This document shows positions 51,689-61,090 of a stretch of DNA of 64,000 bases, one piece after another. The DNA is from Massilia horti (GTDB lineage Bacteria; Pseudomonadota; Gammaproteobacteria; Burkholderiales; Burkholderiaceae_D): assembly GCF_004614195.1 (NCBI RefSeq), contig NZ_SPUM01000140.1:1-64000 (forward strand). Direction: 5' to 3'. The notes below the pieces were generated by a model. The model saw nothing but the letters and a program-made list of their open reading frames with translations, ran no database searches and was not told the DNA's origin. How positions within the stretch are numbered: position 1 is the first letter of the stretch; each line of letters opens with the position of its first letter. Made by a program: the position numbers and the translations under genes.

Positions 51689-52140
51689 TGGACGCCAGGG
51701 ACGCCCTCGACTTCGTACGCGAGCACGGCGTGGTGCTGGCATCGGCAAAAGGTCCTGTGCCCTCGCTCGCGCAAGCCATCGCCGGCGAACCGATCAAGGG
51801 TAGCTGGTGGGCGCACCCGCAGGGCAAACGCATTTTCGACCTGCTCCAGCATGTCAGCGCGGACCCGGACGTGGCGGTGTGCCGGCTGGTGGACGGCAAG
51901 CTCACGCTGGTCCACCGGCGCCTGTGGCCGGCGCTGGCAAGGCTGGCTGCGGAAATCGACCCTTCGCGCCTGGCCCGCATCGACCAGCAACATACGGCGC
52001 GCGGCCACCATGTCAACGTCGAAACCGCGTTCGCCGACTGGCTGCCGCCCGACGCTGCGGCTGCGGGACGTGCGCTGCCGCGCGAAGCGGCGCTGGCCGC
52101 ATTGGGCTCAACATTTGTTACAAACCCGGGTCGTGCGTAG
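51688..52140 (+). CDS. Conserved hypothetical protein
   Basis: A 150-residue soluble protein, not assigned to a named family. The conserved-looking core is GPVPSLAQAIAGEPIKGSWW, HPQGKRIFDLLQHV and KLTLVHRRLWPALARLA. It starts in an overlap with the upstream membrane protein gene (TGATG), so the two should be coexpressed. No signal peptide. Confidence 0.75.
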   Translation: MDARDALDFVREHGVVLASAKGPVPSLAQAIAGEPIKGSWWAHPQGKRIFDLLQHVSADPDVAVCRLVDGKLTLVHRRLWPALARLAAEIDPSRLARIDQQHTARGHHVNVETAFADWLPPDAAAAGRALPREAALAALGSTFVTNPGRA

Positions 52141-52222
52141 CGCCTGATTGATGCTAATCTGGCGCCCCGCCGTGCATGTGCTGCGCCCGGCACCCCGTGC
52201 TTTATCTGGAAGGCCGATTACG

Positions 52223-54097
52223 ATGATGAAAACGAAGATTGCGCTGGCCGCGCTGCTCGCATGCGTTGCGCTGGCGCCCGCGAGCGCCGCCCGGCATGCC
52301 AAGCCGGTCAAGGCCAAATCTGGCAAGGTAAATACGGCCAAGACGCCATCCAAGACCAAGGCATCGAACAAGGAAGCGGTCGCCAAGGCCGCGCCAGTAC
52401 CGGCGCCGAAACCGGTCCTCGCCGAACGCCGGCAGGACCGTGCGATGGACGCGATGTCGATGCAGTTCCTGACCGCGCTGTGGCGCATGGACCCGGAAGG
52501 CGGCATCGAAGTCGGCAAATTCGACGTGGCCGCCAACCTGACTATTCCCGACGCCGCCACGCGCGCCAAGCGGCTTGCCTTCATCAATGAGTGGCTCGAC
52601 AAGTTCAACAAGGTCAACGCATCCCAGCTGTCGCCGAGCCAGCGCACCGATCTGGCCCTCCTGACCAACAAGCTGGAAAACGACCGCTGGCGCCTGACCA
52701 CCTTGCGCGAATTCGAGTGGAACCCGGCGGTCTACAACGTAGCCGAGCCACTCGACCTGATTCTAACCACCGAATACGCCGCCAAGGCGCAGCGTTTGCG
52801 CACCATCCTCAAGCGACTGGCCCAGGTGCCAGCCTACTACCAGGCGGCGCAGGCATCGATCGTCAACCCCACGCACGAACACACCCAGCTCGCGCTGGCG
52901 CAGGCGCCCGGCACGCTGGCCGTACTGGCCGACCTGGGCAAGGCCGCGCAGGAGTCGATCCTGTCACCGCAGGAAAAGGCGATCTTCGAGGTGCGGGTGG
53001 CCAACGCGGGCACGGCGGTCATCCACTGGGTCGACTTCCTTTCGGACCTGGACAAGTCGCAGCAGCAGATGCAGCGCGCGCGTTCGTTCCGCATCGGGAA
53101 GGACCTGTACGAGCAGAAGTTCGCGCTCGAGATCCAGTCCGCCAGCAGCGCCGAGCAGACCTACCGCAAGGCGCTGGCGGCGCGCGACGAACTCCTCTCC
53201 CGAATGGACGGCCTGGCCGACCAGCTGTGGCCGACGACCATGGGCAATGCGGCCAAGCCGCAGGACCGCTACCAGAAGATCGGCATGGTGATCGCCAAGC
53301 TGTCGGAACACCACGTCGCGCGCGAGAACTTCTTCCCCGAGATTAAGCGCCAGATCCCGCTGCTGCAGGATTTCGTGACGAAGAACGACCTGCTCACGCT
53401 CGACCCCAGCAAGCCGCTGGTAGTCCGCGAGACACCGCCCTACAAGCGCGGCGTGGCTGGCGCCAGCGTCGACGCACCGGGCCCGTATCGGCCGAAGGAC
53501 CGCACGTACTACAACGTCACGCCACTCGACGGCTTATCAAACGAGCAGGCCGAATCGAGCCTGCGCGAGTACAACGACTGGATGCTGCAGATCCTGAACA
53601 TCCACGAGGCGATCCCTGGCCACTACGCGCAGCTGTCGTACGCGAACCGCTCGCCGTCGCTGGTCAAATCGCTGTTCGGGAACGGCGCAATGGTCGAGGG
53701 CTGGGCGGTGTACAGCGAGCGCATGATGCTCGAAGCGGGCTACGGCGACAACGCGCCAGAGATGTGGCTCATGTGGTGCAAGTGGAACCTGCGCAGCGTG
53801 ACCAACACCATTCTCGACTACAGCGTGCACGTGCTGGGCATGACAGAGGATCAGGCGCTCGACCTGCTGGTGCGCCAGGCATTCCAGACCCCGCAGGAAG
53901 CGATCGAGAAATGGCGCCGCGCGCAGCTGTCATCGGTGCAGCTGACCAGTTACTTCTCGGGCTACAGCGAGATCTCGGAGCTGCGCGAGCGGCGCAAGCA
54001 GGAGCTGGGCGACAAGTTCAACCTGAAGCAGTTCAACGAGCAGTTCTTAAGCTTCGGCAATGCACCGGTCAAGATGATCGGTGAGTTGATGCGGTGA
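52223..54097 (+). CDS. DUF885-family secreted putative metallopeptidase
   Basis: A 624-residue protein. Signal peptide (IALAALLACVALAPASA) followed by a Lys/Ala/Pro-rich linker to about residue 65, then a helical DUF885 domain. The signature HEAIPGHYAQLSYANR near residue 475 provides an HExxxGH-type zinc site, and EGWAVYSERMMLEAG provides the distal Glu. These proteins are thought to be metallopeptidases but few have been tested. GGAAGG precedes the ATG; the next ATG codon is also possible. Confidence 0.88.
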   Translation: MMKTKIALAALLACVALAPASAARHAKPVKAKSGKVNTAKTPSKTKASNKEAVAKAAPVPAPKPVLAERRQDRAMDAMSMQFLTALWRMDPEGGIEVGKFDVAANLTIPDAATRAKRLAFINEWLDKFNKVNASQLSPSQRTDLALLTNKLENDRWRLTTLREFEWNPAVYNVAEPLDLILTTEYAAKAQRLRTILKRLAQVPAYYQAAQASIVNPTHEHTQLALAQAPGTLAVLADLGKAAQESILSPQEKAIFEVRVANAGTAVIHWVDFLSDLDKSQQQMQRARSFRIGKDLYEQKFALEIQSASSAEQTYRKALAARDELLSRMDGLADQLWPTTMGNAAKPQDRYQKIGMVIAKLSEHHVARENFFPEIKRQIPLLQDFVTKNDLLTLDPSKPLVVRETPPYKRGVAGASVDAPGPYRPKDRTYYNVTPLDGLSNEQAESSLREYNDWMLQILNIHEAIPGHYAQLSYANRSPSLVKSLFGNGAMVEGWAVYSERMMLEAGYGDNAPEMWLMWCKWNLRSVTNTILDYSVHVLGMTEDQALDLLVRQAFQTPQEAIEKWRRAQLSSVQLTSYFSGYSEISELRERRKQELGDKFNLKQFNEQFLSFGNAPVKMIGELMR

Positions 54098-54139
54098 TTC
54101 GGGCGCGGGCGAGCGGGTCCGGCGGGTGCTCGGGACCCG

Positions 54140-54811
54140 TTACGAACATTTTGGATGGCCGCGCCAATTCCATTCGCCTGACGGCGACCGCGCTAGTGTT
54201 ACGACTCCCTGAACCTTCGAGGATGCGCACACAGAACGCGCTGTCAGTTCGCCTTGCTTGTTCCATTGGGGACGTTCGAACGTAGATACGACAGCACCAT
54301 CCACTTTCGCGAGTGTCCCTGCGTAGCCCTTCCACATCGTATTCCCGGCCAAGTTGTAGATGGCCCATTCCTCACCATCTTCACCGGCTACCTGTTTAAT
54401 CGCCAAGAACTCGTTTCGACTCGCCGAAAACAAGACAGTGTGCCCAGCGTGCAGCAACTTCCCGCTCTCATTGAGCAAGAGATCTCCGGAATACGAGCTT
54501 TCATCCATCCTTTCGATCAGATGAGCCTGTACTTGGGCGTTGAAACCGCAGTAGCGCCAGTGCAGGCCATCCATTTCGCGCTCGTCATGCGGAGGCTTGT
54601 CGACAAATCGCTGAGGCCCTTTTTTTGTCGTGACCTCCAACATATGCCTTCCCACGCGATGTGTGCCCTTGGGCGCTTGTCTCAGCGCAGCCCGTTCGAC
54701 CTTTGCAGTTTCACACGAAAGTGCGGGCTGAGAATCCTTAGCCAGCACGGCGGTACTGGCCAAAGCAAGCGATGCGCAAACGAGGGCCTGGTTAAGGACG
54801 GTAGATGACAT
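54140..54811 (-). CDS. Secreted hypothetical protein in the hcp module
   Basis: A 223-residue exported protein with a signal peptide (LVCASLALASTAVLA) and Cys residues at ALSCETAK, WRYCGFN, RSVCASS and HPKCS, which suggests two disulfides. No family recognised. It is the last gene of the four-gene minus-strand group that starts with hcp, 23 bases after the gene at 54835, with which it shares a nearly identical 5' sequence. An immunity or periplasmic accessory role is plausible. Confidence 0.75.
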   Translation of the reverse strand: MSSTVLNQALVCASLALASTAVLAKDSQPALSCETAKVERAALRQAPKGTHRVGRHMLEVTTKKGPQRFVDKPPHDEREMDGLHWRYCGFNAQVQAHLIERMDESSYSGDLLLNESGKLLHAGHTVLFSASRNEFLAIKQVAGEDGEEWAIYNLAGNTMWKGYAGTLAKVDGAVVSTFERPQWNKQGELTARSVCASSKVQGVVTLARSPSGEWNWRGHPKCS

Positions 54812-54834
54812 AGTCCTGGATTCAACCGATGGGT

Positions 54835-55416
54835 CTAGCGCGACAGATATGGCTTCATCGCATCATGCAGCTCGGCCGGAAGCTCTTCCGGGTCTATGTG
54901 CTGAGCCTGTAACTCGGCGCGAAGCCTGCCGGCGCCGCCATAGGCCCGTACAAGCCGCTTCGCCAAGTCACTTGCAAGTTTCGATAGGATCGGCTGTGGC
55001 ACTGAGTCAAAAATCCGGTCATCAAAGACCTGCCGTGCTGAGTCGACGTCGGTGCATGAGTCGCCTTCTGTGTACAGCAACACCCCGAAGTCGTCGGTCG
55101 AGTATTTGTTACGCCGGCCGGTTTCGTTGTACCGGATTTCGTATCCGCCGATAACGTAAAAACTCCTTCCCGACGCATCGCTTGCTTGGGCGTACACGTA
55201 CCACACGCCCCTGCCGTTCTCGTTATCTCGCAAGCTCTCGCAACTTGCTTGCACCTTTAGCGGCACAGATTCGAACTTCACTTTTGCGGATTCATAGCGA
55301 AGCCCAAGGACAGGCTCGCGCAGAACCCGCGGCTTGTATTCGGCCGACAAGCCGTTATAGCTAGCCAAGGCCAGAACGGTGCCAACGGCAATTCGGTTAA
55401 GGGCGGTAGAAAACAT
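54835..55416 (-). CDS. Secreted hypothetical protein, candidate immunity protein
   Basis: A 193-residue exported protein; the signal peptide is in MFSTALNRIAVGTVLALASY. Two Cys in the mature part (QASCESLRD, GDSCTDVDSA) could pair. The ATG lies inside the 3' end of the amidase-like effector gene (20-base overlap), so expression is tightly coupled. This is the position expected for the immunity protein. A longer frame to 55497 would run through the effector and is rejected. No family recognised. Confidence 0.78.
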   Translation of the reverse strand: MFSTALNRIAVGTVLALASYNGLSAEYKPRVLREPVLGLRYESAKVKFESVPLKVQASCESLRDNENGRGVWYVYAQASDASGRSFYVIGGYEIRYNETGRRNKYSTDDFGVLLYTEGDSCTDVDSARQVFDDRIFDSVPQPILSKLASDLAKRLVRAYGGAGRLRAELQAQHIDPEELPAELHDAMKPYLSR

Positions 55417-55780
55417 AGGGCGGTTTTTTCTTTCGGTAGCCTTCACCGGACCAGAAGTCACGTTGGATGAAATCCGAAATCCAGTTCTTGCCGTCAAAAG
55501 CTGCTATATGCCCGGACGGGTTTCCACCTTCGTAGGGCTGAATAACGACAACGTCACCCTTCAATGGTTTGTACCGGTCCGGGTCCTCCACTGGAAGTTC
55601 ACGGAACCCCATTCTTAGCAATGTAGTGCCCCACGTTTTGGCATCGCCGAGATGCCCAGTGGTATCACCGCCTGCCGCTTCCAGGGCTTCGCGAACCTTC
55701 TTCGCGCATATCCTTCCGCTGTGCCGAAAGGCATGCGTGCGCAAGTGCGTGGCAAATTTGTTTACGTCGACAGCGGCCAT
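55397..55780 (-). CDS. Putative T6SS peptidoglycan amidase effector
   Basis: A 127-residue protein without signal peptide. The likely catalytic pair is Cys25 in GRICAKKVREAL and His91 in NPSGHIAAFDG, in NlpC/P60 or CHAP-like order, with a final WISDFIQRDFWSGEGYR segment that resembles T6SS amidase effectors of the Tae groups. It is 8 bases after hcp and overlaps the next gene, which encodes an exported protein. Hcp-adjacent amidases are typically loaded in the Hcp tube. It resembles the BPSL0067-type protein at 5062 only in general layout. Confidence 0.8.
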   Translation of the reverse strand: MAAVDVNKFATHLRTHAFRHSGRICAKKVREALEAAGGDTTGHLGDAKTWGTTLLRMGFRELPVEDPDRYKPLKGDVVVIQPYEGGNPSGHIAAFDGKNWISDFIQRDFWSGEGYRKKKPPYVFYRP

Positions 55781-55788
55781 GCAAGCAC

Positions 55789-56283
55789 CTACGCGATGAC
55801 CTTGTTTGCCGACAGATCCCAGCCGCCCATGGTGCTGCCACCAGCGCCACCGCTAATCTTCTGCTGGGTGTACGTCCATTTCACTTTGGCGAATTTCAAA
55901 CACATGTGCTCTTGCATACCGCCGCCCGGCTTTAAGCCTGGCTTCACGGATCCGATCAGTACGTTTTCCAGCACCATTTCGAAATACTTGACCCGGGTGC
56001 CATTGCCATCTGCGCGAAAGAACTCGAATTTTGCCTTCGGGATAGTCTTGCCCATCGCGCAGTGTTGCAGCAGGATCGGGGTGGATAGGTCGGCGAACTT
56101 GGTCACCAGGACCTCATCGAACTCGGCCCGCGCCGACGTATGACCGCCGCTGGTCGAAACCACGGGACTGCGCGGCTGCTCCACACCGAAGTCCACGTCC
56201 AAGCATTCGATCCAGTCCTTGTGCTTGTCGTCCATCGACTCGCCTTTGATGCCTTCGATTTGCAGATATGCGTCGACTGCCAT
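55789..56283 (-). CDS. hcp: Hcp-family type VI secretion tube protein
   Basis: A 164-residue Hcp1-type protein: MAVDAYLQIEGIKGES at the start, WIECLDVDFGVEQPRS, and SGGHTSARAEFDEVLVTKF followed by the usual beta-barrel strands (PKAKFEFFRADG, VKYFEMVLENVLIGSV) and a TYTQQKISGGAGG loop. Hcp forms hexameric rings that stack into the inner tube and carry small effectors. AGGAGA is the ribosome site. No tss genes flank it, so this is an orphan hcp module that would depend on a T6SS encoded elsewhere. Confidence 0.95.
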   Translation of the reverse strand: MAVDAYLQIEGIKGESMDDKHKDWIECLDVDFGVEQPRSPVVSTSGGHTSARAEFDEVLVTKFADLSTPILLQHCAMGKTIPKAKFEFFRADGNGTRVKYFEMVLENVLIGSVKPGLKPGGGMQEHMCLKFAKVKWTYTQQKISGGAGGSTMGGWDLSANKVIA

Positions 56284-56555
56284 GATGAGATTCTCCTGTT
56301 GGTTTCGGCATTGGGCAAACGCGTTGGCCGTCGGCTGGCCACATGCGTATAGACCGGCCCATTGTTGCTCGACTTGCTAACGTTCAAATTGGTAGGGATC
56401 AACGCAGCAAATGATTGCGGTCAACAGGGGCTAGGGGAGTTTTCGTCCTGATGATCACCAGAGCTTGATTCCACGCAGCGAACGCTTGCTGTAAGTCCAC
56501 TACGATGGCCAGATTGCCGCCATGGCATCCACCCCCATCGCAAAAGGACATCAAG

Positions 56556-57365
56556 ATGAACGCTGCGCGCTACCCTGCCCTGACGCTGCTTCCGCTATTG
56601 TTGTCGCTGGCCGCCTGTGCCGGCACCACCCCTTCCATGGGTGCATCCAGCGCCAAGACCGTTGCCACTGGCGCGGCGGGCGGCGCCAATGCCGTGGGCG
56701 CCAACGATCAGCTGGAACGCTGCGACCGCTCGCTCGGCACCCTGACCATTGTCGAGGACGCGAACCAGCCGTGGGTGCACCAGTTCACCGTCGAATACCG
56801 CATGCAAAGCACAGTGCCGCTCTTGCGCATGATCATCCAGCAGTCGAACTGCTTCGTTGTCGTCGAGCGCGGCCAGGCGATGGCTCAGATGCAGGGCGAA
56901 CGTGAGCTGATGCAGTCCGGCGAGCTGCGGCGCACCAGCAAAATGGGCAAAGGCCAGATGGTCGCGGCGGATTACACGGTGACGCCGTCGATCACGTTCA
57001 GCCAGCAGGGCACGGGTGGCGCCGGCGCGCTATTCGGCGGCAAGATCGGGGCGGTCGCGTCCCTGCTCGGCGGGTCGATGAAGTCGAACGAGGCGTCGAC
57101 TATCCTGTTGCTGACTGACAACCGCTCGGGCATCCAGCTCGCAGCCGCGGAGGGCAGCGCGAAGAACTGGGATTTTGGACTGATGGGCGGGTTCTTCCAG
57201 AACAACCTGGCGGGGGTGAACGGCTTTTCGAATACGCCGCAGGGCAAGGTGCTGGCCGCGTCGTTCATGGATTCGTACAACCAGATGGTCAAGGCGGTGC
57301 GCGCCTACAAGGCCCAGGACGTTGCGGGCGGATTGGGCAATGGCGGCTTGTTGAGAACCAATTAA
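56556..57365 (+). CDS. CsgG/HfaB-like lipoprotein
   Basis: A 269-residue lipoprotein: signal peptide with lipobox LSLAAC (Cys22). The mature part has the CsgG-type nucleotide-like fold (LGTLTIVEDANQPW, STVPLLRMIIQQSNCFVVVE, ADYTVTPSITFSQQG, STILLLTDNRSGIQLAAAEG). CsgG makes the outer-membrane pore for curli; this one has no curli genes beside it and is probably a member of the wider CsgG/HfaB family with another role. AAAGGA ribosome site precedes the ATG. Confidence 0.85.
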   Translation: MNAARYPALTLLPLLLSLAACAGTTPSMGASSAKTVATGAAGGANAVGANDQLERCDRSLGTLTIVEDANQPWVHQFTVEYRMQSTVPLLRMIIQQSNCFVVVERGQAMAQMQGERELMQSGELRRTSKMGKGQMVAADYTVTPSITFSQQGTGGAGALFGGKIGAVASLLGGSMKSNEASTILLLTDNRSGIQLAAAEGSAKNWDFGLMGGFFQNNLAGVNGFSNTPQGKVLAASFMDSYNQMVKAVRAYKAQDVAGGLGNGGLLRTN

Positions 57366-57406
57366 GCGGCGGCGTGGAAGTCGATATTGCGTTAGCCAGT
57401 TGATAC

Positions 57407-57515
57407 CGTAGGGTGCGCACCTGTGCGCACGCGGTTCCGGCCCAAAGCGAAGCCGCGAACCCGCATGCGATGACCGCGTGCGCACAGGTCCTCGGCGGCC
57501 CCGCGCCCCCTACGC
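57407..57515. repeat. Dispersed palindromic GTGCGCAC element, copy g (variant arm)
   Basis: A standard left arm (CGTAGGGTGCGCACCTGTGC) faces an altered right arm (GCGCACAGGTCCTCGGCGGC, then CCCGCGCCCCCTACG), the mirror of the altered arm in copy f. It lies between the convergent CsgG-like and tatC genes. Confidence 0.85.
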
Positions 57516-57532
57516 CTCCCGTGCGCCGTGCC

Positions 57533-58288
57533 TCAGGCGGCTTCTTCAGGCGCCCGGGTCGCGCGCTCGAAGATCGGCGCTACCCACAGTCCCAGCTCGA
57601 ACAGCAGGCACATCGGCAGCGCCAGCGCCAGCTGGCTGACCACGTCCGGCGGCGTGACGATCGCAGCTATCACGAACGCGCCCACGATTGCGTATGGCCG
57701 GATCGACTTGAGCTTTTCGATGCTCACCAGCCCCATGCGCACCAGGATCACCACCACCACCGGCACCTCGAACGTGGCACCGAACGCCAGGCACATCGAC
57801 ATGACGAAGTCGAGGTAATTCTCAATGTCCGGCGTGACCGCGATCGATGAGGGCGCGAATGCGGCGATGAAGTGGAACACGCGGCCGAACACGAAGAAGT
57901 AGCAAAATGCCACCCCGAGGACGAACAGGACCGATGACGAGATCACCAGCGGCATCACCAACCGCTTTTCGTGCGCGTACAAACCCGGGGCCACGAAGGC
58001 CCAGAGCTGGTAGAACACCCACGGCAGCGCGACGATGAAGGCGATCGCCAGCGTCACCTTCATCGGCACCAGGAACGGCGCCACGACGCCGGTCGCGATC
58101 ATTCTCGAACCGGCCGGCAGCGAGGCGAGCATCGGCGCGGCGAGCAGATCGTAAATTTCCGCCGGTCCCGGCCAGAGCATCAGCACGCCGCAGGCGATGG
58201 CGATTCCGATTGACGCCTTGACCAGGCGGTCACGCAGCTCGACCAGGTGGGAAATGAAAGTTTCTTCGCCAGCTAGTTCGTCGGTCAT
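57533..58288 (-). CDS. tatC: Sec-independent translocase subunit TatC
   Basis: A 251-residue TatC with the conserved N-terminal cytoplasmic signature EETFISHLVELRDRL and six transmembrane helices, including FVALPWVFYQLWAFVAPGLY. TatC recognises the twin-arginine signal peptide. It overlaps tatB by one base (TAATG) and is the last gene of the his-hinT-tat group. Confidence 0.97.
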   Translation of the reverse strand: MTDELAGEETFISHLVELRDRLVKASIGIAIACGVLMLWPGPAEIYDLLAAPMLASLPAGSRMIATGVVAPFLVPMKVTLAIAFIVALPWVFYQLWAFVAPGLYAHEKRLVMPLVISSSVLFVLGVAFCYFFVFGRVFHFIAAFAPSSIAVTPDIENYLDFVMSMCLAFGATFEVPVVVVILVRMGLVSIEKLKSIRPYAIVGAFVIAAIVTPPDVVSQLALALPMCLLFELGLWVAPIFERATRAPEEAA

Positions 58289-58776
58289 TAGAAAAAGGAT
58301 GTGTTGGATTTGACGCCGGGACGGTACTTGCGCACACGCGCCGCGCCCGACATCACGTGCGTCTTCATGCCGGTGCGCTGCTTGTACCAGGCGGGAATGC
58401 TCGAGCTGCGTACCAGCTTTTTACGGCGGAAATCGCGCGCCTTGCGCTCCATGTCGCTGACGGTGGCCGACGGGGTTGGCGCTGTATAGGTATCGCCCCG
58501 CCACGCGGCCTCGACTTCGCCCACGTTGGTGGCGACGGTGTGCTCGACCTCTTCCTTGATCGACTGCGCGCTCTCGGCCATTTCCTTGTGCAGGTTGCGC
58601 AGTTCGTCAAGCTCGATCTCGCGGCTGACTTCGGATTTGACGTCCGCCAGATAACGCTGCGCACGCCCGTACAGCGTGCCAGCCATGCGCGCCACCTTCG
58701 GCAGCTTTTCAGGGCCGATCACGACCAGCGCCACCACGCCAATGATGGCGAGCTTGGAAAGACCAAGATCGATCAT
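58288..58776 (-). CDS. tatB: Twin-arginine translocase subunit TatB
   Basis: A 162-residue TatB: one N-terminal helix (IDLGLSKLAIIGVVALVVIG), the hinge PEKLPKVARMAG and a long amphipathic and charged helix (RYLADVKSEVSREIELDELR). The C-terminal 50 residues are basic. TatB links substrate-bound TatC to TatA. Between tatA and tatC, as usual. Confidence 0.95.
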   Translation of the reverse strand: MIDLGLSKLAIIGVVALVVIGPEKLPKVARMAGTLYGRAQRYLADVKSEVSREIELDELRNLHKEMAESAQSIKEEVEHTVATNVGEVEAAWRGDTYTAPTPSATVSDMERKARDFRRKKLVRSSSIPAWYKQRTGMKTHVMSGAARVRKYRPGVKSNTSFF

Positions 58777-58791
58777 GGAACGGTGCTGCTA

Positions 58792-59034
58792 TTAAGAACG
58801 GGTTTTCTCGCGGGTCTCGACGTCGATGGTCGACTTGTCGGCCACTTGTTGCGGCGGCTGCACGGTGGCGGCCGGCGCGGCGGCGTCTTTTTCTTCCTCG
58901 CCCTTGACCCCGTCCTTGAAGCCTTTAACAGCCTTGCCGAGGTCGGAGCCGATGTTGCCCAGCTTCTTGGTGCCGAAAATCAGCATCACCACGACCAGTA
59001 CGATAACCCAGTGCCAGATACTCATAGAACCCAT
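58792..59034 (-). CDS. tatA: Twin-arginine translocase subunit TatA
   Basis: An 80-residue TatA with the membrane anchor [20 protein letters not shown] and the amphipathic helix [20 protein letters not shown], which contains the FGTKKL hinge. Two adjacent ATGs are available; the second (59034) is 6 bases from AAGGAG and is preferred. TatA polymerises to form the export channel. Confidence 0.95.
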   Translation of the reverse strand: MGSMSIWHWVIVLVVVMLIFGTKKLGNIGSDLGKAVKGFKDGVKGEEEKDAAAPAATVQPPQQVADKSTIDVETREKTRS

Positions 59035-59162
59035 CATATTCTCCTTGCAAGGCGCGCCAAGGCGCCTGAATTCGTGGAACCGCAGCCGCCAGTATAAGCG
59101 ATGCGCGGCACACGTGGCCCCATCTTTGGGATCTGGAACAGATTCTTACAGATTCTTGTGGC

Positions 59163-59537
59163 TCAGGTGCGCATGCCGCGCCACGGACGTGGTCCGCCGT
59201 ACAAGTGCAGGTGCAGGTGGTACACCTCCTGGCCACCATCCGGTCCGCTATTGATCAGCGTCTTGAAACCGCCGCTGGGCTCGCCGTCGGCGCCACGCGT
59301 TACCGAGATGCCATGCTCGGCCGCAAGGCGCGGCACCAGCGCCAGCATCTTGCCCAGCACTTCCGCATGTTCTTCCGTGCATTCGGACAAGGTGGCCACG
59401 TGCTGCTTTGGAATCACCAGCAGGTGCACGGGCGCGGCCGGGTTGATGTCCTTGAACGCGAGCAAGTTATCGTCTTCGTAGACAATGCTCGAAGGGATTT
59501 GCTTGTTGGCGATCTTGCAGAAGATGCAGTTGTCCAT
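59163..59537 (-). CDS. hinT: HIT-family purine nucleotide phosphoramidase
   Basis: A 124-residue histidine-triad protein. It opens with the zinc-binding-like CIFCKIANKQIPSSIVYED and ends with the triad VYHLHLHLYGG, which holds the catalytic His. HinT hydrolyses adenosine 5'-phosphoramidates. Placed between hisE and tatA, as in many Burkholderiales. Confidence 0.95.
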   Translation of the reverse strand: MDNCIFCKIANKQIPSSIVYEDDNLLAFKDINPAAPVHLLVIPKQHVATLSECTEEHAEVLGKMLALVPRLAAEHGISVTRGADGEPSGGFKTLINSGPDGGQEVYHLHLHLYGGPRPWRGMRT

Positions 59538-59549
59538 GTTGTCTCCGAT

Positions 59550-59888
59550 CTATTCTTTGCGCGACGCTTTTTCTTCCAGGCCCGACACGCCTTCGCGCCG
59601 CGCCAGCTCGTCGATCACCTGCTGCGGCTTGAGGCCGAACTGGGCCAGCATCACCATCGAGTGGAACCACAGGTCGGCGCACTCATACAATACCTTGGAT
59701 GCGTCGCCGGAAGCGCGCGCGTCCTTGGCCGCCATCACGGTTTCGGTGGCTTCCTCGCCGATTTTTTTGAGGATCGCGTCGTCGCCCTTCTTGAACAGGC
59801 GCGCCACATATGACGTCTCGGGGTCGCCGCCGTTTTCGGGCTTGCGCGACTCGATCACTTGCGCAAGGCGCTCCAGGCTAATACTCAT
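59550..59888 (-). CDS. hisE: Phosphoribosyl-ATP pyrophosphatase
   Basis: A 112-residue MazG-like enzyme that removes pyrophosphate from phosphoribosyl-ATP, the second step of histidine synthesis. The metal-binding helices [15 protein letters not shown] and [14 protein letters not shown] are intact. Its ATG overlaps the hisI stop by 4 bases (ATGA). A longer open frame continues upstream through hisI in another phase and is not coding. Confidence 0.95.
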   Translation of the reverse strand: MSISLERLAQVIESRKPENGGDPETSYVARLFKKGDDAILKKIGEEATETVMAAKDARASGDASKVLYECADLWFHSMVMLAQFGLKPQQVIDELARREGVSGLEEKASRKE

Positions 59889-60316
59889 TTGCTTTTCTTG
59901 GGTTTGGTGTAGATCGCGTCCGGGTCCTGCAGCACCGGCTCCACGGACTGCCAGTCGGCGCCGTCGAACTTCTGGAAGAAGCATGAATGGCGCCCGGTGT
60001 GGCAGGCGATGCCGCCGGCCTGCTCGACCTTGAGCAGCACCACGTCCTCGTCGCAGTCCAGGCGGATTTCCAGCACCTTTTGCACATGGCCGGATTCCTC
60101 GCCCTTGTGCCACAGCTTCTTGCGCGAGCGGCTCCAATACACCGCCTCGCCCAGCTCCACGGTCCTGGCCAGCGCATCGCGGTTCATCCAGGCGAACATC
60201 AAAATGTCGCCGGTCGCCGCCTCCTGGGCGATCACCGGCACCAGGCCGTGCTCGTCCCACTTGACCTTCTTGAGCCACTTGGCATTGGCCGCTGGCGTCG
60301 TTGTTGCGGTCGGCAT
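59885..60316 (-). CDS. hisI: Phosphoribosyl-AMP cyclohydrolase
   Basis: A 143-residue HisI that opens the purine ring of phosphoribosyl-AMP. The metal site [15 protein letters not shown] with the later [11 protein letters not shown]ys residues is intact, and [21 protein letters not shown] is the substrate loop. HisI and HisE are separate proteins here, not the fused form of enterobacteria. Confidence 0.96.
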   Translation of the reverse strand: MPTATTTPAANAKWLKKVKWDEHGLVPVIAQEAATGDILMFAWMNRDALARTVELGEAVYWSRSRKKLWHKGEESGHVQKVLEIRLDCDEDVVLLKVEQAGGIACHTGRHSCFFQKFDGADWQSVEPVLQDPDAIYTKPKKSK

Positions 60317-60325
60317 GAAGATTCC

Positions 60326-61087
<762 letters not shown>

Positions 61088-61090
61088 GGG

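Noticed and set aside
59550-60278. A longer hisE with a 130-residue N-terminal extension
   Set aside because: The extension is hisI read in the wrong phase; HisE proper begins at 59888 with the ATGA overlap.
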